Source: an uncultured Spirochaetales bacterium (lineage in GTDB: Bacteria; Spirochaetota; Spirochaetia; Sphaerochaetales; Sphaerochaetaceae). Taken from it: a stretch of DNA of 15,983 nucleotides. Below are positions 1-7,401 of the stretch, piece by piece. The position numbers were made by a program, and so were the translations under genes. Location of the stretch: contig CAMZGJ010000006.1 of NCBI GenBank assembly GCA_947306375.1, positions 1 to 15,983 of the forward strand, given 5' to 3'. The first letter of the stretch is position 1. Every line of letters begins with the position of its first letter. The notes under the pieces are model-generated. The model had not been told where the DNA came from. It worked only from the letters and a program-made list of their open reading frames with translations, and did not search any database.

Positions 1-629
1 CCTCAGTGGACGGTATTCTTGTCCAGTTGCCTCTTCCCGAAGGCCTGGATGAACAGCTGATAACACGCTCCATAGACCCGGCCAAAGATGTGGACGGCTT
101 CTGCCCGGAGAATATAGGGCGCCTCCTTCTTGGCGAGAAAACCTTTGTTCCGTGCACTCCCAAGGGCATAATGAGGCTTCTTGATGAGTACGGAATTTCA
201 ACCTGGTCTGCAGATGTCTGCATTGTGGGCAGAAGCAACATTGTGGGCAAACCCCTTGCCGCCCTTTTCATGCAGAGGGGCAGGGACGCAACCGTTACGG
301 TCTGCAACTCACGCACAAAGGACCTTGCCGGCCACGTGAAGAGGGCAGACATTGTAATTGCCGCCACAGGCAGACCCGGCACAATTACTGCGGATATGGT
401 CAGGGACGGGGCAACGGTCATTGATGTGGGAATCAACAGAATCCCTGACAGCAGCAGGAAAAGCGGTTTCCGCCTTGTGGGCGATGTTGACTACAACGCC
501 GTTGAGCCCAAGGCAGGAGCCATTACTCCGGTTCCCGGCGGAGTGGGACCCATGACCATAGCCATGCTGTTGGAAAACACTGTAGAGGCTGCCTGCATGC
601 ATGAGGGCATTGAGTTCAGCGACCTATGA
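1..629 (+). CDS. folD: FolD, bifunctional methylenetetrahydrofolate dehydrogenase/cyclohydrolase (5' end missing)
   Basis: Cytosolic enzyme of one-carbon metabolism that interconverts 5,10-methylene-THF and 10-formyl-THF using NAD(P). The window enters the gene inside the family motif [10 protein letters not shown], so about the first 95 residues are upstream; E. coli FolD has 288 residues. The GTG at position 6 is an internal Val codon, not a start, and the frame is open to the window edge. In order one sees KDVDGF, PCTPKGI, the Rossmann nucleotide-binding stretch [10 protein letters not shown], then GRPGTI, DVGINR, and the C-terminal signature [11 protein letters not shown]. All are intact. 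The stop overlaps the miaB start in an ATGA, which indicates co-transcription and probable translational coupling. The identification is certain. Cofactor preference (NAD or NADP) cannot be read from what is visible. Confidence 0.97.
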   Translation, partial: SVDGILVQLPLPEGLDEQLITRSIDPAKDVDGFCPENIGRLLLGEKTFVPCTPKGIMRLLDEYGISTWSADVCIVGRSNIVGKPLAALFMQRGRDATVTVCNSRTKDLAGHVKRADIVIAATGRPGTITADMVRDGATVIDVGINRIPDSSRKSGFRLVGDVDYNAVEPKAGAITPVPGGVGPMTIAMLLENTVEAACMHEGIEFSDL

Positions 630-1912
630 AGACCTATTACATTGAAACATACGGCTGTCAGATGAACAGTGCCGAATCAAACTCCCTCGAAGCCATTCTT
701 CAGGGAGCAGGCATGACTGCCTGTTACAAACAGGAGGATGCGGATCTTGCCGTTATCAACACCTGCTCGGTCAGACAGAGTGCGGAAAACAGGATATGGG
801 GCCGTCTGGGTTCCTACAATCCCATAAAGAAGAAAAGAAAAATGACTCTTGTTGTCACGGGCTGCATGGCAGACAGACTGGGAGAAGAGCTTAAGAAGAA
901 GGCTCCCCAGGTAGATTATGTTGTTCCTGTGAATGACAAGATGAAGATTCTGGATATTGTCAGAAGAGGAGAAAACTGCAACTCGGAAAAGTATGAGTTC
1001 TCCGAAACCTACTGGCATGAGGGGGAGTTCTCCTCCTATGTTCCCATTATGAACGGGTGCAACAACTTCTGCTCCTACTGCATTGTTCCATATGTCAGGG
1101 GGCGTGAGGTGAGCAGGGACCCTGAGCAGATTCTCAGGGAGATAGATTTTCTTGAGTCAAAGGGAGTCAGGGAGATTACTCTTCTGGGACAGAATGTAAA
1201 CTCCTACAACTACAACGGTCTTACGTTCCCGCAGCTTCTCAGCACTGTCTGCAGACACCTGAACAACATAAAATGGGTGCGCTTTGAAAGCCCGCATCCC
1301 AAGGATTTCTCGGATGAGCTTATTGAGGTTATCGCCCGTGAGGGCAGGGTGGCTAAGCACCTTCACATTCCCATGCAGAGCGGAAGCACCAGGATTCTGA
1401 ATCTCATGAACCGCCGTTATACCCGTGAGTCTTATCTGGCCCTGATTGACAGAATAAGGAGCCGTATTCCGGAGATTACTTTTGCCGTTGACGTGATGGT
1501 GGGTTTCCCCGGTGAGACTGAGGAGGAGTTCCGGCAGACTCTTTCGGCCATGGACATGGCGGGCTACATTGAGGCCTACATGTACTACTGGAACCCCAGG
1601 GAGGGTACAAGGGCGTGCTCAATGGATGGTCAGATGCCGGAGTCAGACAAGCAGAAGAGGCTGCAGATTCTCATTGACCACCAGCTGGAGGCGGCTGCCA
1701 AAATCAAAGCCGGGCGCACCGGAATGGTTCAGGAGGTTCTTGTGCTCTCCGTGTCCCGTGACAATCCGTCCCAGATGCTGGGGCGTAACGAGCATAATGA
1801 GATGGTGGCATTTACTCCGGCAGAGGGCACTGAGAAGCCTGCGCCGGGCAGTATTGTTAATGTGCAGTTCCTTTTGCTGACTGGAAATACTTTTGTGGGG
1901 AAGCAGGTATGA
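626..1912 (+). CDS. miaB: MiaB, tRNA-2-methylthio-N6-dimethylallyladenosine synthase
   Basis: Radical-SAM methylthiotransferase that adds a methylthio group to i6A37 in tRNAs reading UNN codons. It is 428 residues, a little shorter than E. coli MiaB (474). The N-terminal UPF0004 domain carries the three cysteines of the auxiliary 4Fe-4S cluster: Cys11 (YGCQMN), Cys47 (NTCSVR) and Cys80 (TGCMAD). The radical-SAM domain begins at [11 protein letters not shown], giving the CxxxCxxC set Cys145/149/152. A TRAM RNA-binding domain occupies about the last 65 residues. The opening [11 protein letters not shown] and the sequence [10 protein letters not shown] fit MiaB better than the sister enzymes RimO or MtaB. 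The start overlaps the folD stop, and the end overlaps the sirtuin start, both as ATGA. The substrate presupposes a miaA gene, which is not in the window. Confidence 0.96.
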   Translation: MKTYYIETYGCQMNSAESNSLEAILQGAGMTACYKQEDADLAVINTCSVRQSAENRIWGRLGSYNPIKKKRKMTLVVTGCMADRLGEELKKKAPQVDYVVPVNDKMKILDIVRRGENCNSEKYEFSETYWHEGEFSSYVPIMNGCNNFCSYCIVPYVRGREVSRDPEQILREIDFLESKGVREITLLGQNVNSYNYNGLTFPQLLSTVCRHLNNIKWVRFESPHPKDFSDELIEVIAREGRVAKHLHIPMQSGSTRILNLMNRRYTRESYLALIDRIRSRIPEITFAVDVMVGFPGETEEEFRQTLSAMDMAGYIEAYMYYWNPREGTRACSMDGQMPESDKQKRLQILIDHQLEAAAKIKAGRTGMVQEVLVLSVSRDNPSQMLGRNEHNEMVAFTPAEGTEKPAPGSIVNVQFLLLTGNTFVGKQV

Positions 1913-2712
1913 GCAGTATTCTTAATGACAGTTATGCAGAAGAGAAGTCTGTTTTTGACGCCAAGTTTGAAAAACTGAAGAACCTTATCTCAAAGAGCCG
2001 CAGGATGACGGTTTTCACCGGTGCCGGTGTCTCCACCCTCAGCGGCATTCCGGACTTCAGGGGAAAGCACGGTGTCTACACGGACCCGTGGATGGGCCTT
2101 GATGTTGAGGAGATAATCTCCCTTACTTTCTTCCGCAAGAGTCCGGACATTTTCTACAAGTGGGCTGAGGATGTGTGGTACAGGCTTGAGGATTATGAGC
2201 CCAACATTGTTCACAAGGTTCTGGCACGCATGCAGAAAAAGGGCATGCTGGACAGCATCTACACCCAGAACATAGATATGCTCCACCACAGGGCAGGCAG
2301 TACAAATGTTTATGAGGTTCACGGAAGTCCGCGTCTTCACCACTGCACAAAATGCCGCAAGGAATACAAATATGAGGAGATTGCGCCCGTTGTTCACAGG
2401 GGAGAGGTTCCGCACTGCAGTGCATGCGGCGGAGTTATAAAGCCGGATATTATCTTCTATGAGGAGTCTCTGGACTCCAATGTGCTTGAATCCGCATTCA
2501 GGGATTTCTCACATACGGACCTCTGTCTGGTGCTTGGATCCTCACTTCTTGTACAGCCTGCGGCATCTTTCCCGCAGATTGCCTTGCAATCGGGAGCGGA
2601 ACTCGTTATTGTCAATGCTCAGACAACTTACCAGGATGCCAACGCATCGGTAGTCTTCAGAGATTTGAAGCAGACCTTTGAAGCGCTGGATAATTGGATC
2701 GGAACTATATGA
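1909..2712 (+). CDS. Sir2-family NAD-dependent protein deacylase (sirtuin)
   Basis: Cytosolic sirtuin of 267 residues that removes acyl groups from lysines using NAD, yielding nicotinamide and O-acetyl-ADP-ribose. Visible motifs are GAGVSTLSGIPDFRG (38–52, NAD binding), TQNID (119–123), the catalytic His138 in EVHGS, four zinc-binding cysteines (Cys146, 149, 170, 173), and GSSLLVQPAA near the second nucleotide-binding strand. The helix SPDIFYKWA aligns with the region where desuccinylase-type (SIRT5/CobB) enzymes carry Tyr-x-x-Arg. Here the Arg position is Ala86, so a deacetylase like Thermotoga Sir2 is more likely (inference). About 30 N-terminal residues precede the fold. It overlaps miaB and typA by ATGA on both sides. 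The name cobB is avoided because substrate type is unproven. The catalytic core is complete. Confidence 0.94.
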   Translation: MSSILNDSYAEEKSVFDAKFEKLKNLISKSRRMTVFTGAGVSTLSGIPDFRGKHGVYTDPWMGLDVEEIISLTFFRKSPDIFYKWAEDVWYRLEDYEPNIVHKVLARMQKKGMLDSIYTQNIDMLHHRAGSTNVYEVHGSPRLHHCTKCRKEYKYEEIAPVVHRGEVPHCSACGGVIKPDIIFYEESLDSNVLESAFRDFSHTDLCLVLGSSLLVQPAASFPQIALQSGAELVIVNAQTTYQDANASVVFRDLKQTFEALDNWIGTI

Positions 2713-4547
2713 TTAAACAGAATGAAAAGATAAGAAACATTGCTATCATAGCCCACGTTGACCACGGCAAGACCACTCTTGTGGATGCTCTTTTCCGCCA
2801 GAGCGGCGTTCTCTCAAAGGGAGACGGAGAGAGAATAATGGACAGCGGTGCAATTGAGCGCGAGAGGGGAATTACCATAAGCGCCAAGAACTGCGCCATC
2901 AACTGGAAGGGCGTTAAGATCAACATTATCGACACTCCGGGTCACGCGGACTTCGGAGGAGAGGTTGAGCGCGGACTGAGCATGGTGGACGGAGTTATCC
3001 TCCTCTGCGATGCCGCCGAGGGTCCTCTTCCCCAGACAAGATTTGTTCTTCAGAAGGCTCTTGAGAAGAACCTTGCCGTAATTGTTGTAATCAACAAAAT
3101 AGACAGGCAGGATGCAAGGCCTGAAGAGGTTCTGAATGAGGTTTATGACCTTCTTCTTGAGCTTTCAGATGATGAGAGCTTTCTTGAGGTGCCTGTTTTC
3201 TATGCAAACGGCAGGGAGGGAATCTGCTCCCGGAAACTCAATGATCCGGAAGCAAAGAACATTCATCCTCTTCTTGATGCAGTTCTTGAGCAAATTCCGG
3301 CTCCCTCCTATGACGACGAGGAGCCCTTCCAGATGCTTGTCTCAGACCTGTCCTACAGTGACTACCTGGGCAGACTTGCAATAGGAAAGATTGTAAACGG
3401 AAGCGCAACTCCAAACACTTCTCTGGTCTGCATCAACGCAGAGGGAAAGCATATCCCGCTCAGAGTCACCAGACTTCAGCTTTATGACGGACCGCGCTTT
3501 ACCGAGGCTCCGGAGGTCACTCCCGGAGACATTACCGTTCTTTCCGGTATTGAGGATGTGTCAATAGGTGATACCATCTGCAACAAGGATTACATCAAGG
3601 CTCTTCCCAGAATTCACGTTGATGAACCCACCGTCTCAATGCTCTTTTCAAAGAACATTTCTCCTCTTGCGGGACGTGAGGGAAAACAGCTTACCTCTGC
3701 CAAAATCTGGGACAGACTTCAGAAGGAGGCTCTGCGCAACGTTTCAATAGGCATTGAGAAGAACGGAGACGACACATTCACCGTAAAGGGACGCGGAGAG
3801 TTCCAGATGGCCATTATTGTGGAGCAGATGAGGCGTGAGGGCTTTGAGCTTTGTATAGGCCGTCCGCGCATTATCTTCCGCAAGGATGAAAACGGCAAGC
3901 TCACAGAGCCCGTAGAGGATCTTCTGATAGACTGCCCGGAGGAGTACTCCGGCACAATAATGCAGGAGCTTTCCCAGCGCAAGGCCGCCATGCAGAACAT
4001 CAACTACCTTGCAAACGGCCGCGTCAAGATGCAGTTCATAATCCCTTCACGCGGACTTATAGGTTACCGCGACCAGTTCCTCACAGACACCAGGGGATAC
4101 GGAATTATGAACTCATCCCTCCACGGTTATGAGCCCTACAAGGGCGATTTCCCCGACAGAACTTCCGGTTCTCTTGTCTGCGACCGCGCAGGCGAGGCCG
4201 TTGCATACGGAATCTGGGAGCTTGAGGACCGCGGAAGGTTCTTCATTGTCCCCGGAGATCCGGTCTATGAGGGAGAGATTGTAGGTGAGAGAAACAGAGA
4301 GGGAGACCTCCTGCTCAATCCCACCCGCACAAAGAAACTGACAAACCTCAGAGCTTCCGGCCATGATGAGGCGGTAAGCCTCACTCCGGTTAAGAAAATG
4401 ACTCTTGAACAGGCTATCGGTTTTATCAAAGAAGATGAGCTTGTTGAAGTAACTCCTCAGTCTGTAAGAATATGCAAGAAGATTCTTGACAGCCAGAAGA
4501 GAAGAATTTTTGAAAACAGGGGAATTATTCCCGAGTGTTTGAAGTAA
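2709..4547 (+). CDS. typA: TypA/BipA ribosome-associated translational GTPase
   Basis: Translational GTPase of the EF-G/LepA superfamily that binds the ribosome and supports 50S assembly and growth under stress or low temperature. With the ATG at 2709 it has 612 residues (E. coli TypA 607). GTPase motifs: AHVDHGKTT (15–23), RGITI (53–57), DTPGHADFGG (75–84) and NKID (129–132). A beta-barrel domain II, EF-G-like domains III and V, and the TypA-specific C-terminal domain follow over the remaining length. A longer frame opens with TTG at 2694. The ATG at 2709 is preferred because it makes the same ATGA overlap with the sirtuin stop as the two upstream gene junctions, and it begins close to the conserved KIRNIAIIAHVD. 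It is intact and strongly conserved. Confidence 0.97.
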   Translation: MIKQNEKIRNIAIIAHVDHGKTTLVDALFRQSGVLSKGDGERIMDSGAIERERGITISAKNCAINWKGVKINIIDTPGHADFGGEVERGLSMVDGVILLCDAAEGPLPQTRFVLQKALEKNLAVIVVINKIDRQDARPEEVLNEVYDLLLELSDDESFLEVPVFYANGREGICSRKLNDPEAKNIHPLLDAVLEQIPAPSYDDEEPFQMLVSDLSYSDYLGRLAIGKIVNGSATPNTSLVCINAEGKHIPLRVTRLQLYDGPRFTEAPEVTPGDITVLSGIEDVSIGDTICNKDYIKALPRIHVDEPTVSMLFSKNISPLAGREGKQLTSAKIWDRLQKEALRNVSIGIEKNGDDTFTVKGRGEFQMAIIVEQMRREGFELCIGRPRIIFRKDENGKLTEPVEDLLIDCPEEYSGTIMQELSQRKAAMQNINYLANGRVKMQFIIPSRGLIGYRDQFLTDTRGYGIMNSSLHGYEPYKGDFPDRTSGSLVCDRAGEAVAYGIWELEDRGRFFIVPGDPVYEGEIVGERNREGDLLLNPTRTKKLTNLRASGHDEAVSLTPVKKMTLEQAIGFIKEDELVEVTPQSVRICKKILDSQKRRIFENRGIIPECLK

Positions 4548-4557
4548 TAGGAATTGT

Positions 4558-5124
4558 ATGAAGAGAATTGTTGTCTGTCTTGTTCTGGTATTCTGTATTT
4601 CTGCAGGATTGTTTGCGTTCTCATGGTCTCCGTCAACTGATATTGCCGGCGGTCTTGCCTTTTTCCTTCCCACAGTTGAGGAACTGAAGGGTAACGGCAC
4701 TCTGCGCACGTCTGCCTTCGGAGCATTGGATTTGAATCTTGTGCGTTTCTCCGCGGGAAGATTTGACTTCGGCGGCGGCTTTTGTGCAGCCTACGTGTCA
4801 AAGTCCAACGTGCACGGTCACAACATAATGAAGGCTTACTACCAGCTTGGCGGCGGATTGGGTTTTTCCTATCGGTTCTCCAAGGTTTTCAACCTGGGTC
4901 TGTTCAGCCGCCTCATGGTAGCCACCCTCAGACCTGTGGGAGTTGACCAGTTTGCCGCAATTGAGGCAGAGCTTCAGCCTTCATTCACAATTGTGGATAA
5001 TTCCCGCGGTAATGTGGGTGTCTTCATCCCCGTGACCGCAGCCTTCCGCAAGGACGGAGTAACTTTCAGATCCGGTCTGGGCGTTCACCTAGCCCTTGAT
5101 GTTCAAATTGGAGGTGCCAGATGA
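4558..5124 (+). CDS. Small exported protein of unknown function, possible outer-membrane beta-barrel
   Basis: I do not recognise this 188-residue protein. It starts with a clear signal peptide: MKRIVV, a hydrophobic run to about residue 18, and a likely cleavage after LFA at residue 20. The mature part is rich in Gly, Phe and alternating hydrophobic/polar stretches (GGLAFFLP, LDLNLVRFSAGRFDFGGG, LGGGLGFSYRFS, FNLGLFSR, VGVFIPVTAAF). That pattern suggests amphipathic beta-strands of a small barrel in the outer membrane or a periplasmic beta protein. The C-terminus lacks the terminal aromatic typical of many barrels, so the call is tentative. AGGA at 4549–4552 lies five bases before the ATG, which is 10 bases after typA. 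The gene ends in an ATGA overlap with the caspase-like lipoprotein, so the two products are probably made together. Confidence 0.7.
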   Translation: MKRIVVCLVLVFCISAGLFAFSWSPSTDIAGGLAFFLPTVEELKGNGTLRTSAFGALDLNLVRFSAGRFDFGGGFCAAYVSKSNVHGHNIMKAYYQLGGGLGFSYRFSKVFNLGLFSRLMVATLRPVGVDQFAAIEAELQPSFTIVDNSRGNVGVFIPVTAAFRKDGVTFRSGLGVHLALDVQIGGAR

Positions 5125-6011
5125 AAAAGACTGCTGTTATTCTGACTGCCCTTGTTCTTGTGCTGGTTCTTGTTTCCTGTAACGACAGTGTCTCAGACAA
5201 GGGCAGGCTTCACATCCTCTCTATTGGAGACAATTTTAATCCGGGTACTGAAGAGCATTTGGATTCCTGTGAAAATGACGCAAAAGCTGTAGTTGAGGTT
5301 TTTACGAAGAGGGCTCTTGAGTCAGGTATGACGTTGGGTGTTTCCCGGCTGCTTTTAGGAACAACTGATACTACCGCTGATAAAATTACTGAAGCCTTAT
5401 CTGAAATCAATTCAAGTGCGTCATCAAACGATATCACCATCATTTTTTTGAGTACACACGGATACAACGGCGTTAAACGCAGAGTGGATTATAATGAATC
5501 CAACAATGATAATGCATGTTTTATTGTAGGAAATGGAAATGAATACGTGCCATTTGACAACCTGTTGGAAGATGCAAATAAACTGCCCGGAACTGTTCTT
5601 ATTCTGGCAGATCTGTGCTTTTCAGGAGCCCTGATTGGACAGAACAATGTTACATACAACGTAAACAACTATACCGGCTCAAATCCCGTAAGTATTCTTT
5701 TTTCCGACGCAGCTGTCAGAGAATCCTCAAAGGTGTTTGTCCTTGCTGCCTGCACTTATTTCCAGCTGTCATATGCAGGCGAAGAAAATGAGTTGAGCGT
5801 TTTTACAGGCTACATGTTAAAGGCCCTGGGTATGTCCTATTATGACGCTGAAGGAGTTCATTACGCTTCTTCCATACCGGCTAAGAAAGGCAACAATATC
5901 CTGCTTTCAGACATCTACGGCTGCATTTATAAGGAGTCGAAGAAAAATGATGAATCCCAGGTCGTTCAGATGTCAGCCGGCACCAACGACCTTGTCCTGT
6001 TCAGCTACTGA
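5121..6011 (+). CDS. Caspase-fold (peptidase C14/metacaspase-like) lipoprotein
   Basis: Predicted envelope-anchored cysteine protease of 296 residues. The N-terminus is a lipoprotein signal: MKK, a Leu/Val-rich core, and lipobox LVSC with Cys20 as the acylated residue. The remainder matches the caspase-hemoglobinase fold. Strand one is RLHILSIGDNF. The helix carrying EENDA-type residues reads SCENDAKAVVEVF (49–61). The catalytic His is His113 in FLSTHG, and the catalytic Cys is Cys166 in LADLCFSG, close to the DxCxSG of metacaspases. Family knowledge predicts cleavage after basic residues, but the specificity pocket cannot be read here. No partner domain such as WD40 or TPR is fused. It overlaps the exported protein upstream by ATGA and is followed by a terminator. 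Base composition is more AT-rich than typA or miaB, which may indicate acquisition. The protease fold is well supported; the role is unknown. Confidence 0.85.
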   Translation: MKKTAVILTALVLVLVLVSCNDSVSDKGRLHILSIGDNFNPGTEEHLDSCENDAKAVVEVFTKRALESGMTLGVSRLLLGTTDTTADKITEALSEINSSASSNDITIIFLSTHGYNGVKRRVDYNESNNDNACFIVGNGNEYVPFDNLLEDANKLPGTVLILADLCFSGALIGQNNVTYNVNNYTGSNPVSILFSDAAVRESSKVFVLAACTYFQLSYAGEENELSVFTGYMLKALGMSYYDAEGVHYASSIPAKKGNNILLSDIYGCIYKESKKNDESQVVQMSAGTNDLVLFSY

Positions 6012-6033
6012 GACGAGCTTTACCAGTTTCAAT

Positions 6034-6060
6034 GGAGGACTGTTGTAATAACGGTCCTCC
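6034..6060 (+). terminator. Rho-independent-type terminator after the caspase-like gene
   Basis: GGAGGACTGTT at 6034–6044 pairs with AACGGTCCTCC at 6050–6060, giving 11 consecutive pairs (one G·T) around a five-base loop. A broken T-rich tail, GTTCTTCC, follows at 6061–6068. It lies 22 bases after the stop at 6011 and before a minus-strand gene, so it plausibly ends the folD-to-caspase transcription unit. The tail is not a pure T-run, so efficiency is uncertain. Confidence 0.75.
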
Positions 6061-6116
6061 GTTCTTCCATTACTGCAGTCCAGTTAATCCTACACAATCC
6101 AAATAAGTCATATAAA

Positions 6117-6132
6117 CCAACCAACACAGTTG
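6117..6132. repeat. Left 16-base inverted repeat flanking the transposase gene
   Basis: The sequence CCAACCAACACAGTTG is the exact reverse complement of 7101–7116. It lies 42 bases past the 3' end of the minus-strand transposase gene. A related direct copy of its core, CAACCGACACAG, sits at 6145–6156 (one mismatch to 6118–6129). The repeat is self-complementary in part (ACAC at 6124–6127 with GTGT at 6132–6135), as REP-type elements often are. Confidence 0.8.
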
Positions 6133-6174
6133 TGTCAGATGAATCAACCGACACAGAGTAACCATGATGAACAC

Positions 6175-6855
6175 TCAGTGTTTGAAAAAGATTATTTTAT
6201 CTTCCTCCAGATATTTTGCTTTCAGGAATCTTTCTGCAAACCTGGCCACTTCATCTTTCGGCTTCTGAAGAAGGGCTACGAGTTCTTCTCTTGAGATTTC
6301 AAACAGGCTTTCAGGAATTTCCAGACAGAACGGTTTGAAGTAGTTTTTCTCCCATTTGTCAAAACAGGAGTAGGGAGAACGATTTCCGTCATTTCTGAGA
6401 TACAGGTCGTTATCCTTTATGTACTTCATAGTTTGGAGAAGTTGCGCCCGGTTTTCTATTGCAACATATCTTGGGCTTCTCTCCATCAGATGATCAGGAA
6501 CCAGAAAGCCCCTGTTTTTGCTGTCAGTTCTGTAGCTTTGGCTGATAACCCTGCAGGCATTGGATCTTAATTTTGAAATATTGTAAACGCTGTCCGAGTA
6601 CATTATGTCATGTGTGTGGGACGGCATTACAACACTACAGATCGGAACAACATCATACTTACTGCAGCATGAGGATATTACATTGATATACTTGCCGGCA
6701 TACTGCGGGAGGATTGCCCTGCTGTTTGCTGTTCTTTGAATAATGTGCATGAACCTGCAGTTTGTTTTTATATTTCCGTTTCTGAATGTTCCTACATTCT
6801 GAATTGTCCCCAGATTTTTCTCGGTGTATCTTCTTGCTAAACAATCTATATCCAT
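6175..6855 (-). CDS. REP-associated tyrosine transposase-like protein (Y1/HUH, RAYT family)
   Basis: Predicted single-strand DNA endonuclease/transposase of 226 residues. The HUH metal-binding motif is VMPSHTH, with His80 and His82. A downstream helix, LLQTMKYIKDND, resembles the YI..NP segment of RAYT proteins and makes Tyr145 the likely nucleophile (Tyr130 in SPRYVAI is the alternative). The expected NP is replaced by ND. The frame stays open upstream to 7236, but that part looks like translated spacer. The ATG at 6855 is chosen because AAGGAG precedes it by seven bases. An ATG at 6897, seven bases after GGGGG, is a second possibility and would add 14 residues. It is the only minus-strand gene here and is more AT-rich than its neighbours, consistent with transfer. 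The match to RAYT is by motif and layout only; activity is unknown. Confidence 0.7.
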   Translation of the reverse strand: MDIDCLARRYTEKNLGTIQNVGTFRNGNIKTNCRFMHIIQRTANSRAILPQYAGKYINVISSCCSKYDVVPICSVVMPSHTHDIMYSDSVYNISKLRSNACRVISQSYRTDSKNRGFLVPDHLMERSPRYVAIENRAQLLQTMKYIKDNDLYLRNDGNRSPYSCFDKWEKNYFKPFCLEIPESLFEISREELVALLQKPKDEVARFAERFLKAKYLEEDKIIFFKH

Positions 6856-7100
6856 AGAATTTCTCCTTCTACAGATACTTATGTCGGATATCCTCATTTT
6901 CATACCCCCTGAATAATGGCTGAAAAGTTGTATTATTCTTACCGGTTTTGTTGGACAATTAAGAACCTGATTAAAATAATTCCTTATGTAGTAAATTGTT
7001 AATATGAAACAAAGCTTGCAGTTATTTGGAAGGCTGTCCCTTGAAAACCGCATATAACTGAGCAGGTCAAAATAGAGGTGTTGTTTTGGCTCAGCAGACT

Positions 7101-7116
7101 CAACTGTGTTGGTTGG
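7101..7116. repeat. Right 16-base inverted repeat flanking the transposase gene
   Basis: CAACTGTGTTGGTTGG is a perfect reverse complement of 6117–6132. It lies 245 bases upstream of the transposase start (6855). Within it, CAAC and GTTG could pair around a three-base loop (7101–7111). Matching beyond the 16 bases breaks down quickly on both sides, so it is a discrete repeat and not the edge of a long duplication. Confidence 0.8.
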
Positions 7117-7220
7117 AGCATTAGGATAAGTTGGCTTAAGTGAATTATGTAGTGCGGGCTGAGAAAGGGCAGGTAGTAAAAACAGGGGGAGAACGGTTTG
7201 AAGGTGGAAAAAATTAAACT

Positions 7221-7276
7221 TTTCCTTAACAAACACTTAACTTCTCAATGTCTGTTAAGGGAAACAGGCATTTTTT
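7221..7276 (+). terminator. Possible stem with T-run upstream of mraZ
   Basis: CCTTAACA at 7224–7231 pairs with TGTTAAGG at 7253–7260. Three more pairs (TTT/AAA) follow after one bulged G. A run of six T occurs at 7271–7276. CTTAAC at 7236–7241 could pair with the same right arm, so two foldings compete. It could stop read-through into the mraZ promoter, but the loop is long and the T-run begins seven bases past the stem, so the call is weak. Confidence 0.3.
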
Positions 7277-7318
7277 CTTAAAAAAACAGCAAAATATGTG
7301 AAATATCCGGTTGTGGAC

Positions 7319-7401
7319 AAGTGGGAGCGTAGGGTAAATTAGTGTCAGAAAGTGGTAAATTTTCCCAATATAGACTCAAAATCTAGGGAAAAGTGGTAAA
7401 T
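7319..7401 (+). promoter_or_regulatory. Probable MraZ operator: helically phased AAGTGG/GGTAAAT repeats
   Basis: AAAGTGGTAAAT occurs twice exactly, at 7349–7360 and 7390–7401, 41 bases apart. Weaker versions lie at 7319 (AAGTGGGAGC), 7329 (GTAGGGTAAAT) and 7340 (TAGTGTCAGA). Start positions 7319, 7329, 7340, 7350 and 7391 are thus spaced 10, 11, 10 and 41, all close to whole helical turns. MraZ is known to bind direct repeats with 10-base spacing, containing TGGG- or AAAGTG-type cores, upstream of its own operon and to repress it. The last copy ends 20 bases before the mraZ ATG. I see no confident -35/-10 pair; TTGTGG at 7311 with TAAATT at 7335 is a weak candidate that would overlap the repeats. 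Confidence 0.7.

Larger units (their letters stand above)
6117..7116 (-). mobile_element. Candidate transposase unit bounded by 16-base inverted repeats (REPtron-like)
   Basis: From the outer edge of one inverted repeat to the other is exactly 1000 bases, with a single HUH transposase gene on the minus strand inside. RAYT genes are known to be flanked by inverted REP sequences that they mobilise, and this layout fits that picture. I could not see a target-site duplication outside the repeats. IS200-type and RAYT elements do not normally have terminal inverted repeats or make duplications, so the unit boundaries are an inference and not a proven element. Confidence 0.4.

Noticed and set aside
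2694..2708. TTG start giving TypA five extra residues
   Set aside because: The ATG at 2709 makes the same ATGA overlap as neighbouring junctions and sits close to the conserved N-terminus.
6856..7236. Minus-strand extension of the transposase frame by 127 residues
   Set aside because: It lacks any recognisable domain, has low-complexity spacer-like composition, crosses the inverted repeat, and has no good ribosome-binding site. A clear AAGGAG lies before the ATG at 6855.
7312..7320. Near-match to a DnaA box (TGTGGACAA)
   Set aside because: It has one mismatch, is a single site, and no dnaA, dnaN or AT-rich unwinding cluster is nearby, so it does not support an origin.
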